In this document: one piece after another, positions 32,932-41,829 of the stretch
Numbering within the stretch: the first letter of the stretch is position 1
Layout of the letters: every line of letters starts with the position of its first letter
From: HNR sp040400085
GTDB taxonomy: Bacteria > Actinomycetota > Actinomycetes > Actinomycetales > Microbacteriaceae
Length of the DNA stretch: 64,000 nt
Direction: 5' to 3'
NCBI GenBank assembly: GCA_040400085.1
Contig: JBBAQX010000003.1
Location: forward strand, 62,001 to 126,000
The notes under the pieces: model-generated
Database searches by the model: none
Told to the model about the DNA's origin: nothing
The model's input: only the letters and a program-made list of their open reading frames with translations
Made by a program: the position numbers and the translations under genes

Positions 32932-34059
32932 ATGAAACGCCCCGCCGGTTTTGAACCGGGGGCGACTCCTCCGCCAGAACCGCGGCAGAATTCCCTGCCG
33001 GAAGATCGATCCAGCGTACCGAAAACAGCAAGCGTGCCGAAAACATCTATCGCGCCGAAAACTAGGTCACCCCGTGTGACGAGGGTTGTGCGTCGGGCAG
33101 AACCGCAGGACACGGGTGCGATCACCGTTGATCTCAGTGAGGTGAGAGCACAGCACGATCGCGATAAACCCGTTCGCGAGGTTATTCTTCCTGCGGAAGA
33201 CTTGAGTGCTGATCTCTCGAACGACGAACCGGCTCGCCCGGCCAGATCCCGCACGCATTGGCATGCGCAGTGGTCTCCCCGACGGATAGCCCAGTCCACC
33301 GCCAAAACAGTTCGGGATGCTGTCCAGCAGCGGAAAAAGGCCGAACGTCGGGAAATGAAGCGCTTCACTTCCGCGGCTAGGCGTAGGAGGCAAGTGGCTG
33401 CCGTGGTGGCGAGTGCTGTGGCCGCCCTGATTCTTTTCGTCGCTGTCGGCGCGTTCACTCCGTTGATGGGATTGCAGACTATCCAGATAGTGGGGGCGAC
33501 TCGGCTCGATACGGCTGCAGCGGTCAGCGCGCTCGAAGCGCAGAAGAACGTTCCACTCCCAGTGGTTGATAAGAGCACGGTTGAGGCGACGCTTAAAAAT
33601 TTTTCGATAGTTCAAAGTTATTCTGTCGAACTCGTACCGCCGCATACAATGCTTATTAGGGTCGTGGAGAGGGTTCCTATTCTTGCGGTTCAGACCCCGG
33701 ATGGGTTTGATCTCGTTGACCCGGTTGGTGTTGTCGTTGAGCATTCTGCCGGACGGCCTGAGGGGTTTCCTCTCTCGGTTAACGTTCCTCTTGATCCTGC
33801 CTCGCCCGTATTTTCCGCCGTATCGGAGGCGGTTCGGGCGTTGCCTGCCGATGTTGCTGCCCAGGTGGATACCGTGACCGCTAGCACGCAGAATGATGTT
33901 GCGTTTCAGTTGAGGAGCTCAGGAGTCCAAGTCGTCTGGGGGAGCGCTAAGGATTCAGCCCGAAAGGGGGTCGTTCTGAAGAGTGCCCTCGCGGGCCTTG
34001 CGGGTCGGCCTGTCACCAGCATCAATGTAGCGTCCCCGGATAACATCGTTTTTTCTTGA
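32932..34059 (+). CDS. ftsQ: Divisome protein FtsQ
   Basis: A 375-residue bitopic protein. A long basic and Pro-rich cytoplasmic region (about 1-155) is followed by a membrane segment (VVASAVAALILFVAVGAF), then a POTRA domain starting at LQTIQIVGATRLDT and the FtsQ domain with VRVVERVP-like sequence (IRVVERVPILAV). The cytoplasmic part is longer than in E. coli, as usual in actinobacteria. It links FtsL with FtsI/FtsW. The ATG at 32932 has only a weak GAG upstream. Confidence 0.9.
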   Translation: MKRPAGFEPGATPPPEPRQNSLPEDRSSVPKTASVPKTSIAPKTRSPRVTRVVRRAEPQDTGAITVDLSEVRAQHDRDKPVREVILPAEDLSADLSNDEPARPARSRTHWHAQWSPRRIAQSTAKTVRDAVQQRKKAERREMKRFTSAARRRRQVAAVVASAVAALILFVAVGAFTPLMGLQTIQIVGATRLDTAAAVSALEAQKNVPLPVVDKSTVEATLKNFSIVQSYSVELVPPHTMLIRVVERVPILAVQTPDGFDLVDPVGVVVEHSAGRPEGFPLSVNVPLDPASPVFSAVSEAVRALPADVAAQVDTVTASTQNDVAFQLRSSGVQVVWGSAKDSARKGVVLKSALAGLAGRPVTSINVASPDNIVFS

Positions 34060-34194
34060 GCGATGGGTGCCTTGCGTTTCTTATCGTGAGGAAGCGTTGA
34101 CCCTAGGGCAACAAAAAAGTTGTGATGTTTTCGACACGCGCGCCTCATCCGTTGTATGGCGACCATCACCCCTTAGCGTAAAGACCAGGAAATG

Positions 34195-34200
34195 TATACT
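34195..34200 (+). promoter_or_regulatory. Predicted -10 box for ftsZ
   Basis: TATACT lies 52 bases before the ftsZ start in a 193-base gap. A second possible promoter, TTGACC (34097-34102) with TGTGAT (34121-34126), lies upstream. Several ftsZ promoters are common in actinobacteria. Confidence 0.45.
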
Positions 34201-34252
34201 GGGAATAACTTTAATCTTCTACCTGAGGTTTAAGGTTTAGCGGAGGCCGGAC

Positions 34253-35401
34253 GTGTCAAATAATCAAAACTACCTCGCAGTGATCAAAGTCGTCGGTGTC
34301 GGCGGTGGCGGTGTCAATGCCGTCAATCGCATGATCGAGCTTGGTCTGCGTGGGGTCGAGTTCATCGCGGTTAACACCGATGCTCAGGCCTTGCTACTCA
34401 GCGATGCGGACGTCAAACTTGACATCGGTCGCGAACTTACCCGTGGGCTCGGCGCAGGGGCCGACCCCGAGGTTGGACGCCGTGCGGCAGAAGATCACGC
34501 TGAGGAGATCGAAGAGGCGATTGCCGGAGCCGATATGGTCTTCGTCACCGCGGGAGAAGGCGGAGGGACCGGAACCGGTGCCGCCCCCATCGTCGCGCGC
34601 ATTGCTAAGTCGATCGGCGCCCTTACCATCGGCGTCGTCACCCGCCCCTTTAGCTTCGAGGGAAAGCGTCGCGCCGCTCAGGCCGACAACGGTATTCATG
34701 CGCTCCGTGAAGAGGTCGACACGCTTATCGTCGTACCCAATGACCGCCTCCTCGAAATTAGCGATCCCGGCATCAGCATGGTTGAAGCCTTCGCCTCTGC
34801 CGACCAGGTACTTCTTGCCGGAGTACAGGGAATCACCGACCTCATCACGACACCTGGTCTGATCAACCTCGACTTTGCGGACGTTAAATCGGTTATGCAG
34901 GGCGCAGGATCTGCGCTCATGGGAATCGGTTCCGCTAGGGGCGCAGACCGCGCCATCAAGGCAGCAGAGCTTGCAGTCGCCTCCCCGCTGCTCGAAGCCA
35001 GTATCGAGGGTGCCCACGGCGTGCTGCTGAGCATTCAGGGTGGATCCAACCTCGGACTTAATGAGATTTACGAGGCTTCTTCGCTTGTGCAGGATGCGGT
35101 GCATCCCGAAGCGAACATCATCTTCGGAACGGTAATTGACGACACTCTCGGCGATGAGGTGCGAGTAACCGTCATCGCCGCTGGATTCGACTCACTCGAA
35201 CCGGCCACTAATGTTGCCCAGATGGAAGCTGCGAAGCGTCGCACCTACGTAACCCCCGTTGAGACCCAGCAGGGCGACGAGGACGCTTCAACTGCGGCTG
35301 AATTCGGTGAGGCGATCGTTTCGCCGCCAGTTGAGGCTGTTATTGCTGACGAGTCTTTTGCGGATGACGACGACCTCGATATCCCCGAGTTTCTCAAGTA
35401 A
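34253..35401 (+). CDS. ftsZ: Cell division GTPase FtsZ
   Basis: A 382-residue tubulin homologue that forms the Z ring. VGVGGGGVNAVNRM, the tubulin signature GGGTGTGAAP, the T7 region and the C-terminal peptide DDLDIPEFLK (site for SepF and FtsW) are visible. GTG 34253 is preceded by GCGGAGG. No ftsA is present; in actinobacteria SepF takes the role of membrane tether, and sepF lies three genes on. It has its own promoter region. Confidence 0.98.
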   Translation: MSNNQNYLAVIKVVGVGGGGVNAVNRMIELGLRGVEFIAVNTDAQALLLSDADVKLDIGRELTRGLGAGADPEVGRRAAEDHAEEIEEAIAGADMVFVTAGEGGGTGTGAAPIVARIAKSIGALTIGVVTRPFSFEGKRRAAQADNGIHALREEVDTLIVVPNDRLLEISDPGISMVEAFASADQVLLAGVQGITDLITTPGLINLDFADVKSVMQGAGSALMGIGSARGADRAIKAAELAVASPLLEASIEGAHGVLLSIQGGSNLGLNEIYEASSLVQDAVHPEANIIFGTVIDDTLGDEVRVTVIAAGFDSLEPATNVAQMEAAKRRTYVTPVETQQGDEDASTAAEFGEAIVSPPVEAVIADESFADDDDLDIPEFLK

Positions 35402-35420
35402 CGAAGGTTTCAACCTAGCT

Positions 35421-36104
35421 ATGACTGATATGACGCCCCTCCTGAGGGAGAGGTTGGAAAGAGTGAGAACCGGTGTGGCCTCTGCCGCATCAGAGGCCGG
35501 CCGCTCTGCCTCAGAGATCACAACAATCGTAGTCACCAAGTTTCATCCGGCGCAGCTGATCCGAGATCTGCATAGCCTTGGAGTGCGCGATTTCGGCGAG
35601 AATCGTCACCAGGAAGCCAGCGAGAAGGCGAACGAGCTGTCAGATCTGGACCTCACCTGGCATTTTGTCGGCCAGATCCAGGGAAAGAAATTTCGTCAGG
35701 TTGCCAGCTACGCCGACGTTGTGCACGCCCTTGATCGAATTCGATTGGTGGATGCCCTGGGCGAGTGGCCTGGAACGCTCGAATGCTTCGTGCAGGTAAA
35801 CCTCACGAATGATGAAGCGCGCGGGGGAGTGAGGCCCGACGAGCTGCTGCCGCTCGTCGAGAAAGTTGTCGAACATCCGTCTCTCGATCTCAAGGGGGTC
35901 ATGGCGGTGGCGCCCCTCGGCGAGGAACCTCGACGGGCTTTCGCACGGCTGAGGGGTTATTCTGACGCCGTCCGACAGGTGGTACCCCACGCAACAAGTA
36001 TCTCCGCGGGTATGACGCAGGACTACGTTGAGGCCATCGCCGAGGGTGCGACACACCTACGAATTGGCACGGCAATCACGGGAAAACGTCCCGGTACGGT
36101 CTAA
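35421..36104 (+). CDS. yggS: YggS-family pyridoxal phosphate protein
   Basis: A 227-residue PLP-binding protein (YggS/PLPBP family) that maintains vitamin B6 and amino acid balance. The PLP lysine is in TTIVVTKFHPAQLI (about residue 37), followed by DFGENRHQEA and WHFVGQIQGKK, and the C-terminal phosphate loop SAGMTQDYVEAIAEGATHLRIG. The frame is open upstream inside ftsZ; ATG 35421 gives the family start. It lies between ftsZ and sepF, its common place in Gram-positive bacteria. Confidence 0.93.
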   Translation: MTDMTPLLRERLERVRTGVASAASEAGRSASEITTIVVTKFHPAQLIRDLHSLGVRDFGENRHQEASEKANELSDLDLTWHFVGQIQGKKFRQVASYADVVHALDRIRLVDALGEWPGTLECFVQVNLTNDEARGGVRPDELLPLVEKVVEHPSLDLKGVMAVAPLGEEPRRAFARLRGYSDAVRQVVPHATSISAGMTQDYVEAIAEGATHLRIGTAITGKRPGTV

Positions 36105-36136
36105 TCTCAAAAGAGACAATCCATGGAGGTAACGCA

Positions 36137-36622
36137 ATGAGCAACCCGCTGAAGAAGACTATGGTCTACCTCGGGCTAGCCGATGAAGAGCTGGAATACG
36201 AAGAGCCAGAGCAGGCTGCGCCCGCGAAGCAGCCACAGTCCTCTGCTTCTGGAGCTGCACCTGCAAGTAATCGTGCTCCGGTAACGCCTTTGCGTCGCGC
36301 TGCCACCCGTGCGCCAGCACCAGCAGCTCTCAACGAGATTCTTACCGTGCACCCGAGACAGTATCGTGATGCGCAAATCATTGCCGAAAACTTCCGCGAT
36401 GGTGTTCCCGTGATCATCAATCTTTCTCAAATGGACGATGCTGAAGCTAAGCGTCTCGTTGATTTTGCCAGCGGTCTCTCGCAAGGTCTCTACGGAAAAA
36501 TTGAGCGAGTGACCAACAAGGTTTTCCTGCTTTCTCCCTCGCATATTGCTTTGAGCGGCGGCAGCGATGACGAACACGGTGAGTCTGATAGTTCAGATTC
36601 ATCGTTCTTCGTCAAATCCTAG
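36137..36622 (+). CDS. sepF: Cell division protein SepF
   Basis: A 161-residue Z-ring anchor. The N-terminal amphipathic helix (PLKKTMVYLGL) binds membrane, a Pro/Ala-rich linker follows, and the C-terminal SepF domain has RDAQIIAENFRDGVPVIINL and DFASGLSQGLYGKIERV. It tethers FtsZ to the membrane in the absence of FtsA. ATG 36137 follows GGAGGTAACGCA, a strong ribosome site. Confidence 0.96.
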   Translation: MSNPLKKTMVYLGLADEELEYEEPEQAAPAKQPQSSASGAAPASNRAPVTPLRRAATRAPAPAALNEILTVHPRQYRDAQIIAENFRDGVPVIINLSQMDDAEAKRLVDFASGLSQGLYGKIERVTNKVFLLSPSHIALSGGSDDEHGESDSSDSSFFVKS

Positions 36623-36640
36623 AACGGCGTTAGCGACACT

Positions 36641-36952
36641 ATGGGTGAAGCAGCACTGATTATTGGCTTTGTCCTCCAGCTGATAGTTAGGTTATATATT
36701 GCCGTTTTGTGGGCACGATTTATTCTTGACTGGATAAGGGTTCTTAACCCGCGTTGGCGGCCCTCCGGTGCTCTGGTAGTCCTGGTCGAACTCGTTTTCA
36801 GCGTGACGGATCCGCCTATCAAATTTATTCGCAAACTTTTGCCGCCGTTGAGGCTCGGACCTGTCGCGCTTGATTTTGGCTGGATTATTACACTGGTTGC
36901 GTGCTGGATTCTTCTCGCAATTATCCCAGCTGTTTTTGGGATGCTGGCCTAG
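36641..36952 (+). CDS. yggT: YggT-family membrane protein
   Basis: A 103-residue protein with two long hydrophobic segments and the family block ILDWIRVLNPRWRPSG followed by FSVTDPPIKFIRKLLPPLR. YggT proteins sit between sepF and divIVA in many Gram-positive genomes and probably help envelope assembly or osmotic tolerance; the exact role is unknown. ATG 36641 has no clear ribosome site, and it starts 18 bases after sepF. Confidence 0.92.
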   Translation: MGEAALIIGFVLQLIVRLYIAVLWARFILDWIRVLNPRWRPSGALVVLVELVFSVTDPPIKFIRKLLPPLRLGPVALDFGWIITLVACWILLAIIPAVFGMLA

Positions 36953-37299
36953 AGACGCGCCTCGTGGCTCGGCCCGTTTTGAGCGTTGTGTCCGAGATTC
37001 GGTGCCGTGGACAAGAGGTTTGTGCTCTTTAGCGAAGCAGATGCGAAAGACGAGTAAAGCGCTAAAATAACTACACATAATCTCAATTCGGCAGATTCAG
37101 AATGATTATGGTGAAATAATTACGCTGCAAGCTTGTTAGAATTTATTAGTGAAATAACCGCGGAATCACGCTATTTTTTCTGCGGTGTTTGCTCTTAATT
37201 ACCTATTAAGCCGCGTAGCATTACATATTCCTGCCTTGCTTTTGGTAGCGTTGTCATGACGCCGCGAGTGTGGCGAGACTTGAGCGAAAGAGACCAGAA
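36953..37299. other. 347-base AT-rich region before divIVA
   Basis: It has no credible gene. TTTAGCG (37028-37034) and CGCTAAA (37060-37066) form a 7-bp stem near the yggT end and may help termination. TAAAAT at 37063 overlaps the right arm and could be a -10 box. A second weaker stem (ACCGC to GCGGT) is near 37160-37185. The region is clearly lower in GC than its neighbours and probably holds the divIVA promoter(s). Confidence 0.55.
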
Positions 37300-37965
37300 A
37301 TGGCTTTGACACCTGAAGACGTCGTAAACAAGCGGTTTACGATTACAAAGTTCCGTGACGGATATGACCTTGACCAGGTCGACGACTTCCTTGACGAGGT
37401 CGGGCGCGAGCTGCGCCGCCTCGAAGATGAGGCCGCCGTTCTCAAGCAGGAGAACGAGGAGCTTCGTGATCGAATTCAGGGCTACGAGGCTGGCCAGTTC
37501 GCAGAGCCTCGTTCCGCGGCTCCCGCTGCGCCTGTTGTCGTAGAGGATATCGAAGAAACCGTTATTACGATTCCGGCGCCTCCTGTCATGCCGGCCGCAC
37601 CGACAGCGGTAGCGCCCGTCGCCCCGGTCGCAAATCTCACTAACGAGGCTTCTAAGAGCAGCGGAATGCTCCAGCTTGCTCTTGAGCTGCACGACAAGCA
37701 CGTGCGCGATGGTGAAGAGAAGCGCGACGCGCTCATCCGTGAGGGTGAAAGCACCGCACGTGAACTCGTATCAGACGCTCAGAAGCAACGCGCTGATGAG
37801 CTCGCTCGCCTCAATACGGAGCGCGCCGATCTTCAGACCAAAATTAAAGACCTTCGTGAATTTGAGGGTGAATACCGCTCGACCCTTCGCAGCTACATCC
37901 AGGGTCAGCTGCGCGGGCTTGACGGCTCCCCTGAGCCCGAGGGTGCACCCTCCGGACTCGAATAA
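37300..37965 (+). CDS. divIVA: Polar growth protein DivIVA/Wag31
   Basis: A 221-residue coiled-coil protein. The N-terminal domain LTPEDVVNKRFTITKFRDGY with DLDQVDDFLDEV binds curved membrane; a Pro/Ala/Val linker of about 50 residues separates it from a C-terminal coiled coil (about 130-205). In actinobacteria it marks cell poles and directs wall synthesis. ATG 37300 follows GAAAGAGA. lspA follows after 5 bases. The high Pro/Ala linker is typical of Wag31. Confidence 0.95.
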   Translation: MALTPEDVVNKRFTITKFRDGYDLDQVDDFLDEVGRELRRLEDEAAVLKQENEELRDRIQGYEAGQFAEPRSAAPAAPVVVEDIEETVITIPAPPVMPAAPTAVAPVAPVANLTNEASKSSGMLQLALELHDKHVRDGEEKRDALIREGESTARELVSDAQKQRADELARLNTERADLQTKIKDLREFEGEYRSTLRSYIQGQLRGLDGSPEPEGAPSGLE

Positions 37966-37970
37966 GCCGG

Positions 37971-38654
37971 GTGTCAGACTCGACTCCCGGAGACTTGACT
38001 CCACCAGATTCTTCTGTTCGCGACGGTGGCGACACGGGACACAACGTCCCTGTCGCCCCCGTAGCGCAGCATCCTCGCCGACTCGGAGTGTTCGTGACAC
38101 TCATTGGGTTGGCGATTGGTGTGTATGGAATTGATCAACTCACTAAGTTCTGGGTTGTTAATAACTTAGAGCTTGGCGTTAGTGTTCCTGTTATCGGAGA
38201 TTTTCTACAGTTTCACTTTGTCAAAAACCCCGGTGCCGCCTTCTCTCTTGCAAGCGGAAGCACCTGGATATTTTCCATCCTTGCCTCGGCAGTTGTTGTC
38301 TTTATCATTTGGTATTCCTCAAAGCTCCGATCGAAAGGGTGGGCGCTATTTTTAGGATTACTGCTCGGCGGAGTGCTCGGCAACCTGAGCGATCGATTCT
38401 TCCGTGAACCCGGATTTGCCCGGGGCCACGTCGTTGACTTCATCTCCACACCCTGGATGATCCCAGCCATTTATAACATTGCAGATATGGCAATTGTCTG
38501 CGCAATGGCAACGTTCATTATCCTCACTTTCCGTGGGATACGAATCGACGGAACCAGGGAACAACGAGAGTCTCGCGCTCGACGTGCCACAGCATCCTCC
38601 ACTGATTCTTCCACCCCGGATCAGCCCAGTGAAAGTGCTGATCGTGGAAACTAG
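37971..38654 (+). CDS. lspA: Signal peptidase II
   Basis: A 227-residue membrane aspartyl protease that removes signal peptides from lipoproteins such as ThiY and the 62.6-kb lipoprotein here. Four membrane segments, KNPGAAFSLASGS, GNLSDRF and YNIADMAIVC with the catalytic aspartates are seen. The N-terminal 40 residues are a hydrophilic extension. GTG 37971 follows GCCGG. Its end overlaps the next gene, suggesting coupling. Confidence 0.95.
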   Translation: MSDSTPGDLTPPDSSVRDGGDTGHNVPVAPVAQHPRRLGVFVTLIGLAIGVYGIDQLTKFWVVNNLELGVSVPVIGDFLQFHFVKNPGAAFSLASGSTWIFSILASAVVVFIIWYSSKLRSKGWALFLGLLLGGVLGNLSDRFFREPGFARGHVVDFISTPWMIPAIYNIADMAIVCAMATFIILTFRGIRIDGTREQRESRARRATASSTDSSTPDQPSESADRGN

Positions 38655-39564
38655 AAGCCTTTTTGTACCGGACGGCCTTGAAGGCTCGCGAGTGGATGCC
38701 GCCCTCGCCAAACTCCTCGGGTTCTCACGCAGCTTTGCTGCCGAAGTTATCGCGGAGGGTGGAGTCCTCATTGACGGCAAGGTCGCCGGAAAATCGGATC
38801 GCCTGCATTCAGGGGGGTACCTTGACGTAAGTTGGGCGCCCAAAGAGGGACCAAAGATCGTTCCTGTCGAGGTAGAAGACTTTCGGATCATTCACGATGA
38901 TGACGACCTCGTCGTTATCGATAAGCCCGTCGGCATCGCCGCCCATCCCGCAATCGGGTGGGAAGGTCCAACAGTGCTCGGTGCGCTAGCCGCAGCGGGT
39001 TACACGATCGCAACATCCGGCGCTCAGGAGAGAGCCGGCATCGTGCAGCGACTTGACGTCGGTACGAGCGGACTTATGGTGATCGCAAAAAGCGAGACGG
39101 CTTATAGCCTGCTCAAGCGTGCTTTCCGTGACCGCACCGTGGAGAAGGTCTATCACGCGATTGTGCAGGGCCACCCAGATCCGTTCTCTGGCACTATAGA
39201 TGCCCCTATCGGTAGGCATCCCGGTTCCGAATGGAAATTTGCGGTGACTCAGGATGGAAAACACTCCGTAACCCATTACGACACTCTCGAGGCATTCCCC
39301 TATGCCACCTTGCTCGAGATTCATTTGGAGACTGGGCGCACGCACCAGATACGTGTTCATATGGCGGCGCAGAAGCATCCGTGCGTCGGCGATGCAATGT
39401 ATGGCGCGGATCCCACGTTGTCGGCAAGGCTCGGGCTTGAACGCCAGTGGTTGCATGCCAAGGAGCTATCCTTTACTCACCCAGGTACAAACGAATGGGT
39501 TACCTATCGCAGTGAATACCCGCCGGACTTGCAACAGGCGTACGACATTCTGCGAAATCAGTAA
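38644..39564 (+). CDS. RluA/RluD-family pseudouridine synthase
   Basis: About 306 residues. An N-terminal S4 domain (GSRVDAALAKLLGFSRSFAAE) is followed by the pseudouridine synthase domain with QRLDVGTSGLMVIAKS (the catalytic aspartate is in RLD), and the C-terminal ETGRTHQIRVHMA. It modifies uridines, probably in 23S rRNA; the exact site is not known. Three in-frame GTG codons (38629, 38635, 38644) are possible starts; the last one gives the family-like start VETRSLFVPDG and overlaps lspA by 11 bases. Confidence 0.9.
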   Translation: METRSLFVPDGLEGSRVDAALAKLLGFSRSFAAEVIAEGGVLIDGKVAGKSDRLHSGGYLDVSWAPKEGPKIVPVEVEDFRIIHDDDDLVVIDKPVGIAAHPAIGWEGPTVLGALAAAGYTIATSGAQERAGIVQRLDVGTSGLMVIAKSETAYSLLKRAFRDRTVEKVYHAIVQGHPDPFSGTIDAPIGRHPGSEWKFAVTQDGKHSVTHYDTLEAFPYATLLEIHLETGRTHQIRVHMAAQKHPCVGDAMYGADPTLSARLGLERQWLHAKELSFTHPGTNEWVTYRSEYPPDLQQAYDILRNQ

Positions 39565-39634
39565 TCTTCCTCAGACACAGCATAGAATTCGATACAATCG
39601 ATAAACGATCGCAACAGAGCATCCGAACGGGCCT

Positions 39635-40969
39635 ATGAATCAGAAACAGCACAACCCCTCTATGGGTGTATTTGCCGCGACCCGAACCCTGTTTCTTACC
39701 AGCATGGGGAAACTGATCCGCGCGGTGGCTCGGCTTCGAGGGGGGAGCGGCTCTGCCCTACCCGGTCTTATCGTTGAACGAATTGACCCGGGGTTTATGA
39801 AACGGACCCTTGCAAGCCTCCCTCAGGGGGTCATCGTAGTCAGCGGTACAAATGGCAAGACGACAACAACAAAAATAGTTGTTGAGCTGCTCCGAGGGCA
39901 GGGTCTCAGCGTGTTCACGAACCCCTCTGGGAGCAATTTCACGCGTGGCGTTACCTCGGCGCTCCTCGCAGCGGTGAGCGCGACAGGTCGTCTCCGCGCA
40001 GATGTCGCGGTGCTCGAGCTTGATGAGGCACACGCTGTTCACTTTGTGCGTCAGGTTGCGCCAAAACACAGCCTTCTGCTGAACGTTATGCGCGACCAGC
40101 TTGATCGTTTTGGAGAGATAGACACGACCGCAGGAATGCTGCGAACCATTGCCCAGCAGACTACTGATACCGTTATCCTCAATCGAGAAGACCCTCGCGT
40201 TGCTTCCCTTCGCAATGACCTGAGCGGTCAAAACGTCGTGTTTTTCGGTCTCGACGATTCCCTCGTCGAGCGATTTCCAACGGATGACAGTCTTCGCGGT
40301 GGTGCAATTGACCGCAGCCATCACAGGCTCCCCGCCGATGTCATCCTGCAGAGTATGGATACGGAGTCGCACGCCAATAGTGCGGTGTTCCTTCTTGATG
40401 GGGTTCCCCATTACGCACAGCTGCAACTTGATGGTGTCTATAACATGCTGAATGCTGCGGCTGCGTTGGCGCTCTGTCGGCGCCTCCTCGGAGCTCGTGT
40501 GAACGAAGAGCGGCTTATGAATAGCCTTGCGGCGGTCACTCCAGCATTCGGCCGAGGTGAAAAACTTATTGTCAAGGGGCAACCGCTCGAATTGGTTCTC
40601 GTCAAGAATCCGGGAGGATTCAGGCTCGGATTAGAGTCATTTTCGCCAGACGGGTACGCCACGATGATCGCAATCAATGATAATTACGCAGATGGTCGCG
40701 ATATGAGCTGGTTGTGGGATGTCGACTTCGATAGCCTCAGCTCATCGGGGGTCCAGAGCGTTAGCGGTATTCGTGCGACTGATATGGCGCTCAGGCTCCA
40801 CTATGACAATGTGGCCGTGGAACGGATCGAGCCATCGCTGGGGGACGCTCTTCAGCAGTTCCTCGCAAAATACGAGAACCAGCCCAAAAGAATTTACTGC
40901 AGCTACACGGCTATGCTTACCCTTCGCAAGGCACTGGGCGCTTACACAGAGGTGGAGACAATCAGCTGA
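39635..40969 (+). CDS. murT: MurT-like Mur ligase (D-Glu amidation complex)
   Basis: A 444-residue Mur ligase with ATP loop SGTNGKTTTTK (about residues 69-79), FTRGVTSALL, and a C-terminal DUF1727 domain (GRGEKLIVKGQPLELVLVKN). With GatD it normally amidates D-Glu of lipid II. The family zinc ribbon of four cysteines is missing: only two cysteines occur in the protein, and the expected stretch (about 200-230) has none. The ATG at 39635 has weak ribosome signals; a TACAAT box near 39591 may drive it. Its stop overlaps gatD by one base. Confidence 0.86.
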   Translation: MNQKQHNPSMGVFAATRTLFLTSMGKLIRAVARLRGGSGSALPGLIVERIDPGFMKRTLASLPQGVIVVSGTNGKTTTTKIVVELLRGQGLSVFTNPSGSNFTRGVTSALLAAVSATGRLRADVAVLELDEAHAVHFVRQVAPKHSLLLNVMRDQLDRFGEIDTTAGMLRTIAQQTTDTVILNREDPRVASLRNDLSGQNVVFFGLDDSLVERFPTDDSLRGGAIDRSHHRLPADVILQSMDTESHANSAVFLLDGVPHYAQLQLDGVYNMLNAAAALALCRRLLGARVNEERLMNSLAAVTPAFGRGEKLIVKGQPLELVLVKNPGGFRLGLESFSPDGYATMIAINDNYADGRDMSWLWDVDFDSLSSSGVQSVSGIRATDMALRLHYDNVAVERIEPSLGDALQQFLAKYENQPKRIYCSYTAMLTLRKALGAYTEVETIS

Positions 40970-41733
40970 TGACTGTACAAATCCACCTGGTGCAGCTGTA
41001 TCCGCGCCAGATGAACATCTACGGGGATCACGGAAACGTGCTCACCCTACGTCGCCAATTAGAGTGGCGTGGGTTCGAACCCATTGTCCACGATTACAAC
41101 CCGGGTGACCGTCTGCCGGAACGCGTTGACATTATCATCGGGGGCGGCGGTCAAGACAGCGGGCAGAGTGCGGTGCAGACGGATCTGTTGGACCTTCGCT
41201 CCCAGCTGAGTGATCTCGCGGAAGCCGAAACCCCGATGCTTATGATCTGTGGTCTCTATCAAATGTTTGGTCATCGCTTCGACACGGTAGACGGGCAGAG
41301 CATCGACGGCATCGGGCTTCTCGATGTCACCACGGTCGGCCAGACGGAACGATTTATTGGTAATATCGTGACTCAAAGCTCGGATTTCGGCCGCATCATC
41401 GGCTACGAGAATCACAGCGGGCGAACTATGTTGGGGCCTGGGTCCACGCCGCTCGGTACGGTTGTGAGCGGGGCTGGAAACAATGGCGAGGACGGAACCG
41501 AGGGAGCTCGAAGCCGTAATGTGCTCGGCAGCTATCTGCACGGCTCGCTCCTCCCGAAAAACCCAGCGCTCAGCGCCTTTTTGATCGATACGGCTCTTCG
41601 AAACCGTGGCATCGATCCCTCGGAGAGTTCACGCGCAGACGGGTCGGCCGTGCCCTCGCCGTCCAGCGCATTTGAAACAGCATCCACCCTGGCGCAGCGC
41701 GCCCGAACCGATGCGGGAAACCGGCCTCGCTAA
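40969..41733 (+). CDS. gatD: GatD-like glutamine amidotransferase
   Basis: A 254-residue class I glutamine amidotransferase. LMICGLYQMFG holds the nucleophile cysteine (about residue 86), and GSYLHGSLLPKNP the catalytic histidine. It would deliver ammonia from glutamine to MurT to make D-isoglutamine in lipid II. The C-terminal 35 residues are a Ser/Ala/Arg-rich tail. It is coupled to murT (TGATG). Peptidoglycan of the B type, common in Microbacteriaceae, uses this same carboxyl group for cross-linking, which makes the pair's role here worth testing. Confidence 0.87.
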   Translation: MTVQIHLVQLYPRQMNIYGDHGNVLTLRRQLEWRGFEPIVHDYNPGDRLPERVDIIIGGGGQDSGQSAVQTDLLDLRSQLSDLAEAETPMLMICGLYQMFGHRFDTVDGQSIDGIGLLDVTTVGQTERFIGNIVTQSSDFGRIIGYENHSGRTMLGPGSTPLGTVVSGAGNNGEDGTEGARSRNVLGSYLHGSLLPKNPALSAFLIDTALRNRGIDPSESSRADGSAVPSPSSAFETASTLAQRARTDAGNRPR

Positions 41734-41829
41734 TCCGTCGTCTAGCGATTGCGTTCACACAGCTTTCATTGCTCGCCTGTCGGCGTCTCACGGTAAGATT
41801 AAGACCTGCCCAGAAACCTCGGAGATGGT

